From Candidatus Zixiibacteriota bacterium (lineage in GTDB: Bacteria; Zixibacteria; MSB-5A5; GN15; JACZUZ01): a DNA stretch of 64,000 nucleotides. Positions 51,607 through 61,690 of this stretch are shown here, piece by piece. The notes beneath the pieces are model-generated. The model saw nothing but the letters and a program-made list of their open reading frames with translations. It was not told the DNA's origin and made no database searches. Every line of letters begins with the position of its first letter. Position 1 is the first letter of the stretch. The translations under genes and the position numbers were made by a program. The stretch lies in the NCBI GenBank assembly GCA_024280775.1, contig JAJRPM010000010.1:1-64000 (forward strand), in the 5' to 3' direction.

Positions 51607-53049
51607 ATGGCCACTAGAAACGGAACCTATATGAAATTCTATATTGAAAGACTCGGTTGTCCAAAGAATGACGTTGACGCCGACTATATTGCCGGTCGCC
51701 TGATTGATGACGGACACCAGCAGGTAGACTCAGCAGATGATGCCTCAGCGGTTATAGTTAATACCTGCGGGTTTATTCTACCGGCAAAGCAGGAGTCTAT
51801 TGGTGAGCTTTTGCGTTTCGGCGAGATGCGCAAGGACGGGCAGCTAAAGCGCTTGATTGCGGCGGGGTGCCTGAGTCAGCGTCACGGCGCTGACTTACTT
51901 GAGGGAATACCCGAAATCGATCTTGCCTGTGGACTAGGAGAATTGGATGCTCTCTCCGCCGCTTTGGGACCTGGCGCAGTTGATGGAAACGGCGCAACGA
52001 CTCCCAAACGATCTGTGGTTGAAACTCGAAATCTTTCGTATTTGGCGGGTAGCAAGAGGTTCATCGACAGCAATGTACCGTATGCCTACTTGAAAATATC
52101 TGATGGTTGCGATAGAAAGTGTAGCTATTGCGTGATTCCCAAGATGCGTGGCAGTTTTCGTTCGCGTTCAATAGAAGATATCGTTACCGAGGCCGAGCAA
52201 CTAGCTGAGGCGGGGAAGAAGGAGCTGATTCTAGTTTCGCAGGAGGCTACGCTCTTTGGCTGTGAGACCGGAAAAACTCAGATTCTGGAGCTTTTGCAGG
52301 AATTGGAGGGTGTTTCTGGCATAGAATGGATAAGATTATTGTATTTGCACCCTCAGGCTTTGGGCAGTGATTTAATAGACTATTTAAGTAATGGCAGTAA
52401 GGTGTTGCCATACTACGACTTACCGCTCCAGCATATTTCCGATTCGATGCTTTCACGAATGCGCAGGCAGGTTCGCAGGGCAAAGATAGAGAGGGTCTTA
52501 GCCGAAATACAGGAGAAGAGCTCGAATGCAATTATTCGCACAACTTTTATCGTGGGCTTCCCGGGTGAGACCGAGGAGGACTTCGGTGAGTTGATGGATT
52601 TTGCCTCCGAGTTTGAATTTGACCGGATGGGCGCCTTTGCATATTCGAAAGAGGACGGTTCGTCGTCAGCTTTGATGCCCGACCAGATTCCGGAGGCTCT
52701 CAAAGAGGAGCGCGTTGTGGCGCTTAATGAGTTGCAAACAACTATTGCCCAAAACAAGAATGCAGGGTTAATTGGGCGTCGCGAAAGAGTTCTGATTGAT
52801 TCGGTTGGTCAGGACATGGATTTGGTGGACGCCAATGCGCCGGACGGTCGCAAGGTTATTGCAGTTGGCAGGACAATGGGTGATTGCCCGGATATTGACC
52901 ACTTGGTTTATTTGGTTGCCAGTAGAGAATCATCCGGCGGTATCGAAGATGGAACGAAGTTGAAGGATCGATTGCACAACTCATTTTGCGATGCTGAGGT
53001 TTGTGACACAGTTGGTGTGGACCTGGTGGCAGAGATAGCGGTAAACTAA
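51607..53049 (+). CDS. rimO: Ribosomal protein S12 methylthiotransferase
   Basis: A radical SAM enzyme that methylthiolates an Asp of ribosomal protein S12. It starts at 51607 (480 residues), or perhaps at the ATG at 51634, which also has a GGAA box and begins MKFYIERLGCPKND. The UPF0004 domain has cysteines in GCPKND, NTCGFI and AAGCLSQ. The radical SAM motif is CDRKCSYCVIPKMRG, with YLHP, LPLQHISD and FIVGFPGETEEDF downstream and FAYSKEDGS typical of RimO rather than MiaB. A TRAM-like C-terminus follows. Confidence 0.92.
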   Translation: MATRNGTYMKFYIERLGCPKNDVDADYIAGRLIDDGHQQVDSADDASAVIVNTCGFILPAKQESIGELLRFGEMRKDGQLKRLIAAGCLSQRHGADLLEGIPEIDLACGLGELDALSAALGPGAVDGNGATTPKRSVVETRNLSYLAGSKRFIDSNVPYAYLKISDGCDRKCSYCVIPKMRGSFRSRSIEDIVTEAEQLAEAGKKELILVSQEATLFGCETGKTQILELLQELEGVSGIEWIRLLYLHPQALGSDLIDYLSNGSKVLPYYDLPLQHISDSMLSRMRRQVRRAKIERVLAEIQEKSSNAIIRTTFIVGFPGETEEDFGELMDFASEFEFDRMGAFAYSKEDGSSSALMPDQIPEALKEERVVALNELQTTIAQNKNAGLIGRRERVLIDSVGQDMDLVDANAPDGRKVIAVGRTMGDCPDIDHLVYLVASRESSGGIEDGTKLKDRLHNSFCDAEVCDTVGVDLVAEIAVN

Positions 53050-53067
53050 AGTAGTGTTGAGAGTGTT

Positions 53068-53718
53068 ATGATACATCTTGAAAAAGCAGGTATATATCTA
53101 TCGAAACCGATTACCTATGTATTGGTATTGATATATTTGGCCCAATCTGGGTTGCTGATGTTCTTGATTCATGACAAGTATGAATTGGAAAATCAGATTC
53201 AATTCCAGCAAACCCAGATAACCGAGTTGGAAGAGAAGCTGAAGATATTCAAAGTTATCGATGACTATCAAATCGGTTTCACCGATGAAGAAAAAGGTCG
53301 CTTGGCGAATGTGATTATATCGGAGTGCGATAGATATGGCTACGATCCGCTGTTCCTGATGGGGTTGATTATCACCGAATCGTCATTCAAGCGGGGGCAG
53401 ATTAGCCATATGGGGGCTCAGGGGTTGATGCAGGTAATGCCGCCGGTGGGGCGGACTTTGGCTCGTGGTAGCGGGATGGCCTGGGAAGAGGGTGAGACGC
53501 TCTTTGATTTTGAGTCAAATATCAAACTTGGGAGCTTGCATCTATTTAGGCAGATTCTTCAGTTCAAGTCTGTCGATAGAGGCATAATATCGTATAATCA
53601 GGGTGAGACATCGCTTAGGCGAAAGATTCGGCAGAATAAGCCATTGCCCAAAGCGTATTTGAAAAAAGTTATTGCCAAGTACCAAGAGCTCAAAGAGAAG
53701 TACGACGATATGTCCTGA
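53068..53718 (+). CDS. Membrane-anchored lytic transglycosylase (SLT domain)
   Basis: A 216-residue protein with one N-terminal membrane anchor (ITYVLVLIYLAQSGLLMFLI), a coiled-coil stretch (ENQIQFQQTQITELEEKLKIF) and an SLT domain from about residue 90. The catalytic Glu lies in LIITESSFKRG, followed by GAQGLMQVMPPVGRTLA and IISYNQG. It would cleave peptidoglycan glycan strands with anhydro-muramyl ends. It starts 18 bp after rimO. Confidence 0.88.
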   Translation: MIHLEKAGIYLSKPITYVLVLIYLAQSGLLMFLIHDKYELENQIQFQQTQITELEEKLKIFKVIDDYQIGFTDEEKGRLANVIISECDRYGYDPLFLMGLIITESSFKRGQISHMGAQGLMQVMPPVGRTLARGSGMAWEEGETLFDFESNIKLGSLHLFRQILQFKSVDRGIISYNQGETSLRRKIRQNKPLPKAYLKKVIAKYQELKEKYDDMS

Positions 53719-53766
53719 GCCGGGACACGGCAGATCCACAATTAGCAAACAGATTGACACTCCGAG

Positions 53767-54708
53767 ATGACAGACTCCGCTGTAATGCATTCATATCAAA
53801 AGCTATTCTCTCCGCCAAACCGATATAGATTATCTGCAATCAAGCTTATTGCCGCAGGTGTTCTGATTTGTGCATCATCGATTACAATCGGCGGTTGTGG
53901 CGCGACATCAGAACACAGGGCGCTCTCGGTTGAGGATCAATTCGCGAAGGCCAAAAAATATTACGAAAAGAAAAAGTATTTTGAGTCCGCTGAAGAGTTT
54001 CAAAAGGTAATTTACAATTATCCGGGTTCTAATATAATTGATACCGCGCAGTACTATTTGGCGAATTCGTATCTTGAGGATAAACAATATTCTTTGGCAG
54101 CAGTTGAATTCGAGCGTTTGATTAAGAACTATCCTCGCTCGGATTTCGGACCTGATAGTAGATTTCTAGCCGGTTATGCCCGGTATCTGGGAGCGCCAAG
54201 GCATTATGGTTTGGATCAGACCGAGTTGCTGGAAGCAATCGAGATTATGAATGATTTCATAATCGATTATCCGGAATCTAAGATGGTTCCAGAGGCTAAG
54301 AAAGCCCTGCTTGAAGCGCATACTCGTCTGGCTAAGAAGAATTTCAAGAGCGCAATGGTCTATGTGCACAGTAGAGTATTCACTTCAGCGTTGATCTATT
54401 TTCAGATTGTCCTGGATGATTTTCCAGAGACCGAGTTTGCGCCCCTGGCTTTGCTTGAAAAAGGCAAAGCTCAGTATAATCTGAATGAGCTGGAAGATGC
54501 GGCGCAAACGCTGAATACATTCATAGCAAAGTATCCAAGTCATAAGCTAATCAAGAAGGCTCGTGAAGAGCTAAAGAAAGTGGAAAAGAAGCTTGCTGAA
54601 GTGGCGCCGGTTAACACCGCCAGTGAGCCTGAAGCTCCCGGTGACTCCCTGGTCCCGGCTACTTCCAATGAGACTGGCTACAAAATTAACACGGTTGATT
54701 CCAAGTAA
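53767..54708 (+). CDS. bamD: BamD-like outer-membrane assembly lipoprotein
   Basis: A 313-residue lipoprotein with lipobox IGGC (Cys44) and at least five TPR-like helical repeats: YYEKKKYFESAEEFQKVIYNYPGSN, QYYLANSYLEDKQYSLAAVEFERLIKNYP, then EAIEIMNDFIIDYPESK and EDAAQTLNTFIAKYPSHK. This is the YfiO/BamD layout (the E. coli protein is 245 residues); the acidic C-terminal tail is extra. It helps BamA insert outer-membrane barrels such as LptD. BamA itself is not in the window. Confidence 0.88.
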   Translation: MTDSAVMHSYQKLFSPPNRYRLSAIKLIAAGVLICASSITIGGCGATSEHRALSVEDQFAKAKKYYEKKKYFESAEEFQKVIYNYPGSNIIDTAQYYLANSYLEDKQYSLAAVEFERLIKNYPRSDFGPDSRFLAGYARYLGAPRHYGLDQTELLEAIEIMNDFIIDYPESKMVPEAKKALLEAHTRLAKKNFKSAMVYVHSRVFTSALIYFQIVLDDFPETEFAPLALLEKGKAQYNLNELEDAAQTLNTFIAKYPSHKLIKKAREELKKVEKKLAEVAPVNTASEPEAPGDSLVPATSNETGYKINTVDSK

Positions 54709-54782
54709 GCGCTCTCTGACTACTACCTTATTCATTTGCCTAATCATTGCCAGCCTCACATTCAGCGCCGTATACTCATAGA

Positions 54783-55460
54783 ATGACGGCCCAAGCTGAA
54801 ACTTTGCAAAAACTGCAACCACACCTGAAAGATGGCTCCCATTGGGGATTCTTTGGCGGAGCTTTTGATCCACCGCATAAGGGACATTTTGCTTTGGCCA
54901 AAGCTCTCAGCGAAGCTGAGAAACTGGACGGTGTAATTATCGCGCCATCGTTTCATCCGCCGCATAAAGCGGCTCCCGAAGCGAGTTTCGCTGATAGAGT
55001 GGCAATGTGTGAGCTGGCTTGTTCGTCGGAGAAAGGATTTGTGGTTTGTGATATTGAGAGTCATCTTCCTACACCTGGATACACAGTTGAGGTAATCGGG
55101 GAACTCGCTAACAAATTCCCCGAAGTGTCTTTCTCAGTTTTGGTCGGGGCGGACAACTTACGGATTCTAGCGTCCTGGAGTAGGATTGAAGGCCTCCTGC
55201 GCATGGCTACAATGATTGTCGGCTCTCGTCCGGAGGAGGCTCAGAAGGGCGCTGTGGGTGTTGGCGATATTATCCCGGAAGCGCTTGCGGGACGGGTGCG
55301 AATTGTACAATCTCCGCTGATTGACATATCTTCATCAACTTTGCGCGCGAGATTGCGAGCAGACCGAAAGACGAATTCCGAAACAAACTCCAAAACAAAC
55401 ACAGAAAACATCCACCCCGATGTTTATCGCTATATAAAAGAACATAGGTTGTATCAATGA
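54783..55460 (+). CDS. nadD: Nicotinate-nucleotide adenylyltransferase
   Basis: The ATG at 54783 is chosen over a TTG at 54747 (225 residues). NAD synthesis enzyme of the nucleotidyltransferase superfamily: GFFGGAFDPPHKGHFALAK contains the GxFxPxHxGH site, SFHPPHKA the substrate loop, and IDISSSTLRARL the C-terminal ISSTxIR motif. A Thr/Asn/Lys repeat insertion (KTNSETNSKTNTEN) lies just before the final helix. It overlaps polA by ATGA. Confidence 0.93.
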   Translation: MTAQAETLQKLQPHLKDGSHWGFFGGAFDPPHKGHFALAKALSEAEKLDGVIIAPSFHPPHKAAPEASFADRVAMCELACSSEKGFVVCDIESHLPTPGYTVEVIGELANKFPEVSFSVLVGADNLRILASWSRIEGLLRMATMIVGSRPEEAQKGAVGVGDIIPEALAGRVRIVQSPLIDISSSTLRARLRADRKTNSETNSKTNTENIHPDVYRYIKEHRLYQ

Positions 55461-58213
55461 ATGCAAAAGCTAAGACTGACTCTAACTCTGGTGGCGAACA
55501 AACACTCTATCTAATCGACGGCTCGGCTTTGATATACAGGGCGTTCTTCGCATTTATTCGTAATCCATTGATAAACTCACGGGGCGAGAACACTTCTGCT
55601 TCGTTCGGATTCGCCAGCTCGTTGTTGAAGATTCTCAAAGAGGAAGCGCCGGATCATGTGGCGGTGATTTTTGACACCAAGGCTCCGACATTTCGTCATG
55701 AGATGTACAAAGAGTATAAATCGACTAGGGCGAAGATGCCAGAGGAGTTGGTGGACCAATTGCCTCGAATCAGAGAGATAGTTGCCGCATTAAATATTCC
55801 GGCCTATGAGCTTGAGGGATTTGAAGCTGATGACATAATTGGAGCCTTTGCAACCGAAGGCGCTAAGTCCGGGTTGAAGGTCTGGATTGTTAGCGGTGAT
55901 AAAGATTTCTGTCAGCTAGTTAGCGACAAAGTGCATATTTACAATTCCAAGAAAGCTTCCGAGCCGCCACAAAGATTGGATAGTGAGGGCGTAAAGGAAA
56001 AGATGGGTGTTTATCCCGAGCGGATAATTGACTTGCTGGCGCTGATGGGTGATAGCTCGGACAATGTGCCCGGCATTGCCGGAGTTGGGCCTAAGACGGC
56101 TGTGAAGTTACTGGGAGAATATGGGACGCTCGAGGATGTGCTAGACCATGCTGAAGAGATTTCCGCTAAGGGACTTCGCGCGAAGGTGCTCGCCGGAAAA
56201 GAAAATGCGCTCCTGAGTAAGGAACTAGTGACTATCAAAACCGAGACACCGGTTGAGTTTTCACTGGAAGAATTGAAACGCAAAGAACCCGATGAAGAAG
56301 AGACCAGGAAGCTTTTCACTGAGTTGGAATTCAGCGGGATTTTGAAGAATCTCTTTGCGGGGAACAATGGCGCAGAGCCAGGCGCAACTACCTCTTCACA
56401 AGAGCAGGCGCAAGTTGATTATATATGTGTGAAATCAATTGACGAGCTTAAGGCTCTAGTTGATAGAGCGCTGGCGCTAACCGATGTGGCAATTGACACC
56501 GAGACAACTTCGTTGAATCAACTTACCGCTGAACTAGTGGGAGTGTCGTTGTGCCTAACTTCGAAAGAGGCCTATTACATCCCTGTGGGGCATACCCTTG
56601 AGCCAAAGGACAATCTGCCGAAGGATAAGGCTCTTGCTGAATTATCCCGTCTGTTGCTAGCTCCGAATGTGGAAAAAACGGGGCAGAACATCAAGTATGA
56701 TCTTCATGTATTGCTCAACGCCGGGCTGGAGGTTGTCAATGTTGGCTTTGACACTATGCTGGCGGCCTATGTTATCAATCCATCACAGAGACGTTACTCA
56801 CTGGATGATCAGGCGATGGATAGATTCAACTATCGTATGCAACCGATTTCAGATTTGATTGGTAGCGGGAAAAAGCAAATATCATTTGCCCAGACTCCGG
56901 TTGACGCCGCAACGCAGTACGCCGCTGAGGACGCTGACCTGACATATCGCCTGCGTGGTATTCTTGAGCCAGAGATTAACCGGCTGAATCTTAGCAAACT
57001 CTTCTTTGAAATAGAAATGCCTCTGATTCCGGTGTTGTGTGCTATGGAGCGAGAGGGAGTGCGTATTGACACTGACTTTCTAGCTGAGATGTCAGAAGAA
57101 CTAGAGAAGAGTATCGCCGATCTCAAGCTTGATATTTATCGGGAAGTCGGCAGTGAATTCAACCTTAATTCACCACAGCAACTTGCCAAAGCGCTCTTCG
57201 AGGATTTGAAACTTCCTCCCAAAGGCAAGACCGCAAAGAAAACCGGTTACTCCACAGATGTGCGTGTGTTGGAGGAGCTCGCGGCTATTCATCCGGCTCC
57301 TCAGATGATACTCGAGTATCGTCAATTGACCAAACTTAAGAACACCTATGTCGATTCTCTGCCAACTTTGGTGAACGAGAAAACTGGCCGGGTGCATACT
57401 ACGTTCAATCAAACAATAGCGGCCACCGGCAGGTTGTCGTCAACTGATCCAAATTTGCAAAACATCCCGATTCGCACTGAAATCGGTAGTCGGATTCGCA
57501 GAGCGTTTGTTCCGCGTGACAATGACCATTGCCTGATGACTGCGGATTATTCACAGATTGAACTTCGTATTCTTGCTCATGTATGTGAGGACGCAGGTTT
57601 GATAGACGCTTTCAAGAAGGAGCAGGACATACATCGGCGCACTGCCGCTGAGGTATTTGGAGTGGCGCTTGATGAAGTTACCTCCGAGCAAAGACGTGTC
57701 GCCAAGACTGCGAATTTCGCGGTGATTTATGGAGTGTCGGCCTATGGGCTCTCGCAACAAAGCGAAATGGATGTAAGTGAGGCCAAGCGATTTATCGAAA
57801 CCTATTTTGAGCGCTATCCCGGTATCAAAACCTATATGGATGAGACTATCGCTTTTGCTCAGGAGAAAGGTTATGTGGAAACTCTCACAGGTCGCCGACG
57901 TTACATTCCTGATATCAATGCCAAGAATTTTCAGATACGTCAATTCGCAGAACGAATCGCGGTGAATACTCCCATTCAAGGCGCCGCCGCTGATATGATT
58001 AAGATTGCGATGTTGAAGGTGCATGAACGGATGCAGGATATGAAATCGGCAATGGTTCTTCAGGTGCATGATGAATTGGTGGTTGACGCTCACAAGTCTG
58101 AGGTAGAAGCGCTAACTGAATTGGTTCGTCACGAAATGCAGTCGGCTTTGGAACTAAAGGTTCCGTTGGTGGTGGATATCGGTGTTGGCGAGAATTGGCT
58201 GGATGCTAAATAA
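55457..58213 (+). CDS. polA: DNA polymerase I
   Basis: A 918-residue full-length enzyme. The 5'-3' nuclease domain (1-300) has LYLIDGSALIYRAF, GFEADDIIGAFA and GDKDFCQLV. The 3'-5' exonuclease is intact: AIDTETTSLN (Exo I), GQNIKYDLHVL (Exo II), YAAEDADLTYRL (Exo III). The polymerase has motif A ADYSQIELRILAHV, motif B RRVAKTANFAVIYGVSAYGL and motif C QVHDELVVDA. It fills gaps in repair and removes RNA primers. It overlaps nadD (ATGA) and coaE (TAATG). Confidence 0.97.
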   Translation: MNAKAKTDSNSGGEQTLYLIDGSALIYRAFFAFIRNPLINSRGENTSASFGFASSLLKILKEEAPDHVAVIFDTKAPTFRHEMYKEYKSTRAKMPEELVDQLPRIREIVAALNIPAYELEGFEADDIIGAFATEGAKSGLKVWIVSGDKDFCQLVSDKVHIYNSKKASEPPQRLDSEGVKEKMGVYPERIIDLLALMGDSSDNVPGIAGVGPKTAVKLLGEYGTLEDVLDHAEEISAKGLRAKVLAGKENALLSKELVTIKTETPVEFSLEELKRKEPDEEETRKLFTELEFSGILKNLFAGNNGAEPGATTSSQEQAQVDYICVKSIDELKALVDRALALTDVAIDTETTSLNQLTAELVGVSLCLTSKEAYYIPVGHTLEPKDNLPKDKALAELSRLLLAPNVEKTGQNIKYDLHVLLNAGLEVVNVGFDTMLAAYVINPSQRRYSLDDQAMDRFNYRMQPISDLIGSGKKQISFAQTPVDAATQYAAEDADLTYRLRGILEPEINRLNLSKLFFEIEMPLIPVLCAMEREGVRIDTDFLAEMSEELEKSIADLKLDIYREVGSEFNLNSPQQLAKALFEDLKLPPKGKTAKKTGYSTDVRVLEELAAIHPAPQMILEYRQLTKLKNTYVDSLPTLVNEKTGRVHTTFNQTIAATGRLSSTDPNLQNIPIRTEIGSRIRRAFVPRDNDHCLMTADYSQIELRILAHVCEDAGLIDAFKKEQDIHRRTAAEVFGVALDEVTSEQRRVAKTANFAVIYGVSAYGLSQQSEMDVSEAKRFIETYFERYPGIKTYMDETIAFAQEKGYVETLTGRRRYIPDINAKNFQIRQFAERIAVNTPIQGAAADMIKIAMLKVHERMQDMKSAMVLQVHDELVVDAHKSEVEALTELVRHEMQSALELKVPLVVDIGVGENWLDAK

Positions 58214-58827
58214 TGTTGTTGGGTGTAACGGGACAAATCGGGGCAGGCAAAAGCTCGGTGGCTAATCTATTGGCCAAGAAGGGAGCGACTATTGTCGATG
58301 CTGATAAAATCGGCAAGCAGGTCACCGGCTCTGCAGCTGTGCTGAGAAAACTGGTTTCGACTTGGGATGACTCGATTCTCACCAGGTCCGGAAAGTTGCG
58401 TCCTTCAAGACTTGCGGAGCTGGTTTTCAACGACCCAAGTGGAAAAGAGCTGGAGCGATTCAACGCAATAATACGCGCCCCGCTGGGTAAGGCTGTTTCT
58501 AGGGAATTGCGCCTCGCTGAAAAGCTTATGATGAGCCGCAAAACCGTGGTTCCAGTAGTATTGGATGCGGCGCTTTTGCCTGACTGGGATATTTCCGCGA
58601 AGATGGACTTGATAATCCTGGTCTCAGCAACTCGTGAGGTTCGACTCAAACGGCTTGTTCAGCGCGGTATGCAGGCCTCCGATGCCAAAGCCCGTATGAG
58701 TCGTCAGAGTTCCTTGAAACGATATCGTGAAATCTCGGATGTCGAAATCTCCAACAACTCCAGCGCCGCTGATTTGGAGGCGAAAGTCGATAGTCTCTGG
58801 AAGAGACGCATCGCGCCCCTGCTGTAG
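58213..58827 (+). CDS. coaE: Dephospho-CoA kinase
   Basis: A 204-residue P-loop kinase for the last step of coenzyme A synthesis. Walker A lies in GVTGQIGAGKSSVANLLAKKGA, the substrate Asp in IVDADKIGKQV, and VVLDAALLPDWDI with LVSATREVRLKRLVQRGM form the later core and lid. In most enzymes the first motif reads LTGGIGSGKS; here it is VTGQIGAGKS. The start shares a base with the polA stop. Confidence 0.9.
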   Translation: MLLGVTGQIGAGKSSVANLLAKKGATIVDADKIGKQVTGSAAVLRKLVSTWDDSILTRSGKLRPSRLAELVFNDPSGKELERFNAIIRAPLGKAVSRELRLAEKLMMSRKTVVPVVLDAALLPDWDISAKMDLIILVSATREVRLKRLVQRGMQASDAKARMSRQSSLKRYREISDVEISNNSSAADLEAKVDSLWKRRIAPLL

Positions 58828-58892
58828 ACGCCTCATCGCAGTATTCTCAGAAATACCTTGAAGTTGATAGTCCGCTGACGTATCAAGCCCCT

Positions 58893-59708
58893 ATGAAACG
58901 GGCGCTGGTCATACGAAATATAGTCGATCTCAACGCAGAGCCGCGTTTCCATGCTGAGCGCAAATCCCAGCTCCTCTTTGGCGAGCGAGTCAGTATTCAC
59001 GCTGAACGTGAGGGTTATTCTGAGATCGAGCAAGTCGACGGTTATCGCGGCTGGGCGCCGACTTTGGCGCTTTGCGAGATAAGCGAGTCTGACTGGAAAA
59101 GGCTCGATGAGGCATTCACCCTGCGAGTTTGCAGTCCGGTTGCTGAGGTATTCACCGATTCAGATGCGCCGGTTCCGCCATATTTTCTTAGCTATGGTTC
59201 AATTGTATATCCCGCCCCCGCGGACGAGCAAGACAGCAAGGCCGCAGAGCGAATTGAGATTGCCTCTCCAGATAGTCTCAAGCGTTGGATACGCTCCGAA
59301 GATGTAACTCCTGTTCCACAGAGACCCACGGATTTGGCGGTGTTCAGCGACAATGTCCTGTTGGCTGGACTGCAGTTTCTCGGTGTTCCCTACCTTTGGG
59401 GAGGCCGTTCGTCATTGGGGTTGGATTGTAGCGGGCTGACGCAATTGGTGTGCTCACTCAATAGCGTGGAATTACCTCGTGACAGCGCCGATCAGCGAAA
59501 CTGCGGCAAAGAGGTGGCGCGTGATGATTTGTTACCGGGAGATTTGGTGTTTTCCGAAGGACATGTGGTTATCTATATGGGCGAGGACCTGGTACTGCAC
59601 GCATCGCAAAGAGAGGGAGGAGTGACAGTCAGCTCTTACTCGCCTGATAAACCAAGCTACCGAAAAGACCTCGATGAAGGGTTTCAATTCGCCCGTCGCT
59701 TGGTCTGA
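58893..59708 (+). CDS. NlpC/P60 cysteine peptidase with SH3-like N-terminus
   Basis: A 271-residue protein with bacterial SH3-like repeats (residues about 5-130, VDLNAEPRFHAERKSQLLFGE, GYRGWAP) and a C-terminal NlpC/P60 domain: FLGVPYLWGGRSSLGLDCSGLTQLV (catalytic Cys), GDLVFSEGHVVIYMG (His) and LVLHASQREGGV (third residue His). The layout matches YkfC-type gamma-D-glutamyl-diamino acid endopeptidases that recycle muropeptides. No signal peptide is visible, which fits a cytoplasmic recycling role. Confidence 0.87.
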   Translation: MKRALVIRNIVDLNAEPRFHAERKSQLLFGERVSIHAEREGYSEIEQVDGYRGWAPTLALCEISESDWKRLDEAFTLRVCSPVAEVFTDSDAPVPPYFLSYGSIVYPAPADEQDSKAAERIEIASPDSLKRWIRSEDVTPVPQRPTDLAVFSDNVLLAGLQFLGVPYLWGGRSSLGLDCSGLTQLVCSLNSVELPRDSADQRNCGKEVARDDLLPGDLVFSEGHVVIYMGEDLVLHASQREGGVTVSSYSPDKPSYRKDLDEGFQFARRLV

Positions 59709-59715
59709 GTGTGAG

Positions 59716-61662
59716 ATGCTTACCTACACCAACAAACTATACCTGGCTAGTGCGGCAGTGGTTTGCTTATTCTGTGTTGCATTGACAGCCCACGCTGGCG
59801 CTAGAGATGACTCGAACATTCAGGTTGTCTATCCCAAACTCAATCAGCGTATAGGCGCTATTGATTCAACTTTCATATTCGGTTCAGTGAATCCCGGCTG
59901 GGAGATTTCAGTCAACGGCTACGCCACTCCTGTACACAAGGATGGCGGATGGATTGCTTTTCTGCCTTTGCAGGCAGGTGAGTTCGTTTTTGATATTGTG
60001 GCTGTTAAGGGTAAAGATACTGCGTCAATAGAATGGCCAGTTGAAGTTCCGGGGACGTTGATTGTAAACGAAATGGACTCGTTGGTGGTTTTCGAGGATT
60101 ACCGTTTGCCTGCTACTTCACGTTCGGCGGTGACAGGTGATATGCTACGGATTCAATTCCGTGGCACACCAGGGTGTCGCGCGTGGGGGGAGATTGTCGG
60201 TGTGGTGGATTCGATTCCAATGTCCGAGGCCAAAACTATTCCGCAACCATATCATGCCGGAGATGTATTCGATGGTGAATCAGAAGAAATCGATAGTTCA
60301 CTGACAGTTCCGGGCGTGTATCAGGGGATGTACAATTTCATTTCCGCTACGGTCATAGATTCAACGAAGTTAGTTTATCATATGACGGCGCCGGATTTGA
60401 CCCCGAGACTTAGTGACGAAACCGATGGACATCCACACAAGAGGTTGCTTGGCGTTGATATTGATGCTCTACGAGAGGTCGACTGGCGGCTGGCAAAGTA
60501 TACCGACAGCGTTGTGAGTGACACTGCAACAATTGCGCTAACATTCAACCCAAACGAATTCCCTCGCACGATTGAGTTCACTGACACTACTCAGCGCCTG
60601 CGGGTAGCGCCGGCGCGCGGCTATCTCGGAATCTTTCAACCAGCCGGAGTTCGCGCTTTGGCGGTTGGCTTTGAAGGTGATTGGTTCCGATTGCAACTTT
60701 CGGAAACCCGAGTCGGATATGTTGAGATGTCTCGCGCCGAGGCTCTTCCGGTTGGCATTTTGCCGCCGCGCAGTCGGCTGTCGAGTTTCCGTTGTGAGTC
60801 AGGGGAGCGTGAACTAGTAATCAGCGCTCAACTAGGGGCTAAGCATCCGTTTTCTATTAGCGAACCTGATGAGCGAACGATGATAGTTGAGTTGTTCGGT
60901 GTCACTATGGACACAGACTGGTTCCGTTTCGACTATCAGGACAAACTGCTAACTGCGGCAACCTGGACCCAGCCAGAGCCGGACTTGTTTCGTTTGGAGC
61001 TTCGGTTTTCGACCCCGATTTGGGGGTATAGCGCGGAATACAGAGGGAATACTTTCGAACTGACAATTATGCATCCGCCTGCTAATGTTCATTCACTGCG
61101 CGGCAAAGTTATAGTCATTGACCCGGGTCATAAGCCGGACCCTGGCTCGATTGGTCCCACTGGCTTGACCGAGGCTGAGGCAAATTTGGCAATTGCGCTG
61201 GTCTTACGTGATGAGTTGGTTCGCAATGGAGCGCAAGTGATAATGACGCGCGAAGGCGAAGAGGGGTTAGAATTGTATGACCGTCCCAAGGTTGCAGACA
61301 GTGTAGGGGCGGATTTATTTGTCTCTATTCACAATAACGCCTTGCCGGATGGAACCAATCCATTTGTGAATTACGGAGTCTCTAGCTATTTTTATCACAC
61401 TCATTCTCAGTCTCTAGCCAAAGCGATTCACAAAAAAATGATTGCCTTGCCGAATCAAAAAGATCATGGTTTCTATCACGGCAATCTTGCGGTGTTACGT
61501 CCGACAGAGAGGCCGTCAGCGCTGATTGAATGCGGTTTTATGATTCTACCTGAACAAGAGAGTTGGTTGAAGACCAAAAGCTATAGGCAAAGGGTCGCGC
61601 ACGCTATCGCGCAGGGTATTGAAGAGTTTCTCAAAGATTACAATCTTACAGTTTCCCAATAA
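59716..61662 (+). CDS. N-acetylmuramoyl-L-alanine amidase
   Basis: The ATG at 59716 (648 residues) opens a signal peptide (LYLASAAVVCLFCVALTAHA). The N-terminal 440 residues are beta-rich, with an SH3-like part (LRVAPARGYLGIF) and an AMIN-like region. The Amidase_3 domain (about 455-640) has zinc ligands in VIDPGHKPDPG (His), LTEAEANLAIA (Glu) and LFVSIHNNALP (His), and the catalytic Glu in ALIECGFM. It hydrolyses the stem peptide-MurNAc bond. The gene pairs functionally with the NlpC/P60 peptidase 7 bp upstream. Confidence 0.9.
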   Translation: MLTYTNKLYLASAAVVCLFCVALTAHAGARDDSNIQVVYPKLNQRIGAIDSTFIFGSVNPGWEISVNGYATPVHKDGGWIAFLPLQAGEFVFDIVAVKGKDTASIEWPVEVPGTLIVNEMDSLVVFEDYRLPATSRSAVTGDMLRIQFRGTPGCRAWGEIVGVVDSIPMSEAKTIPQPYHAGDVFDGESEEIDSSLTVPGVYQGMYNFISATVIDSTKLVYHMTAPDLTPRLSDETDGHPHKRLLGVDIDALREVDWRLAKYTDSVVSDTATIALTFNPNEFPRTIEFTDTTQRLRVAPARGYLGIFQPAGVRALAVGFEGDWFRLQLSETRVGYVEMSRAEALPVGILPPRSRLSSFRCESGERELVISAQLGAKHPFSISEPDERTMIVELFGVTMDTDWFRFDYQDKLLTAATWTQPEPDLFRLELRFSTPIWGYSAEYRGNTFELTIMHPPANVHSLRGKVIVIDPGHKPDPGSIGPTGLTEAEANLAIALVLRDELVRNGAQVIMTREGEEGLELYDRPKVADSVGADLFVSIHNNALPDGTNPFVNYGVSSYFYHTHSQSLAKAIHKKMIALPNQKDHGFYHGNLAVLRPTERPSALIECGFMILPEQESWLKTKSYRQRVAHAIAQGIEEFLKDYNLTVSQ

Positions 61663-61690
61663 GGTTTTGAGGAGAATTGAGGAAATACTC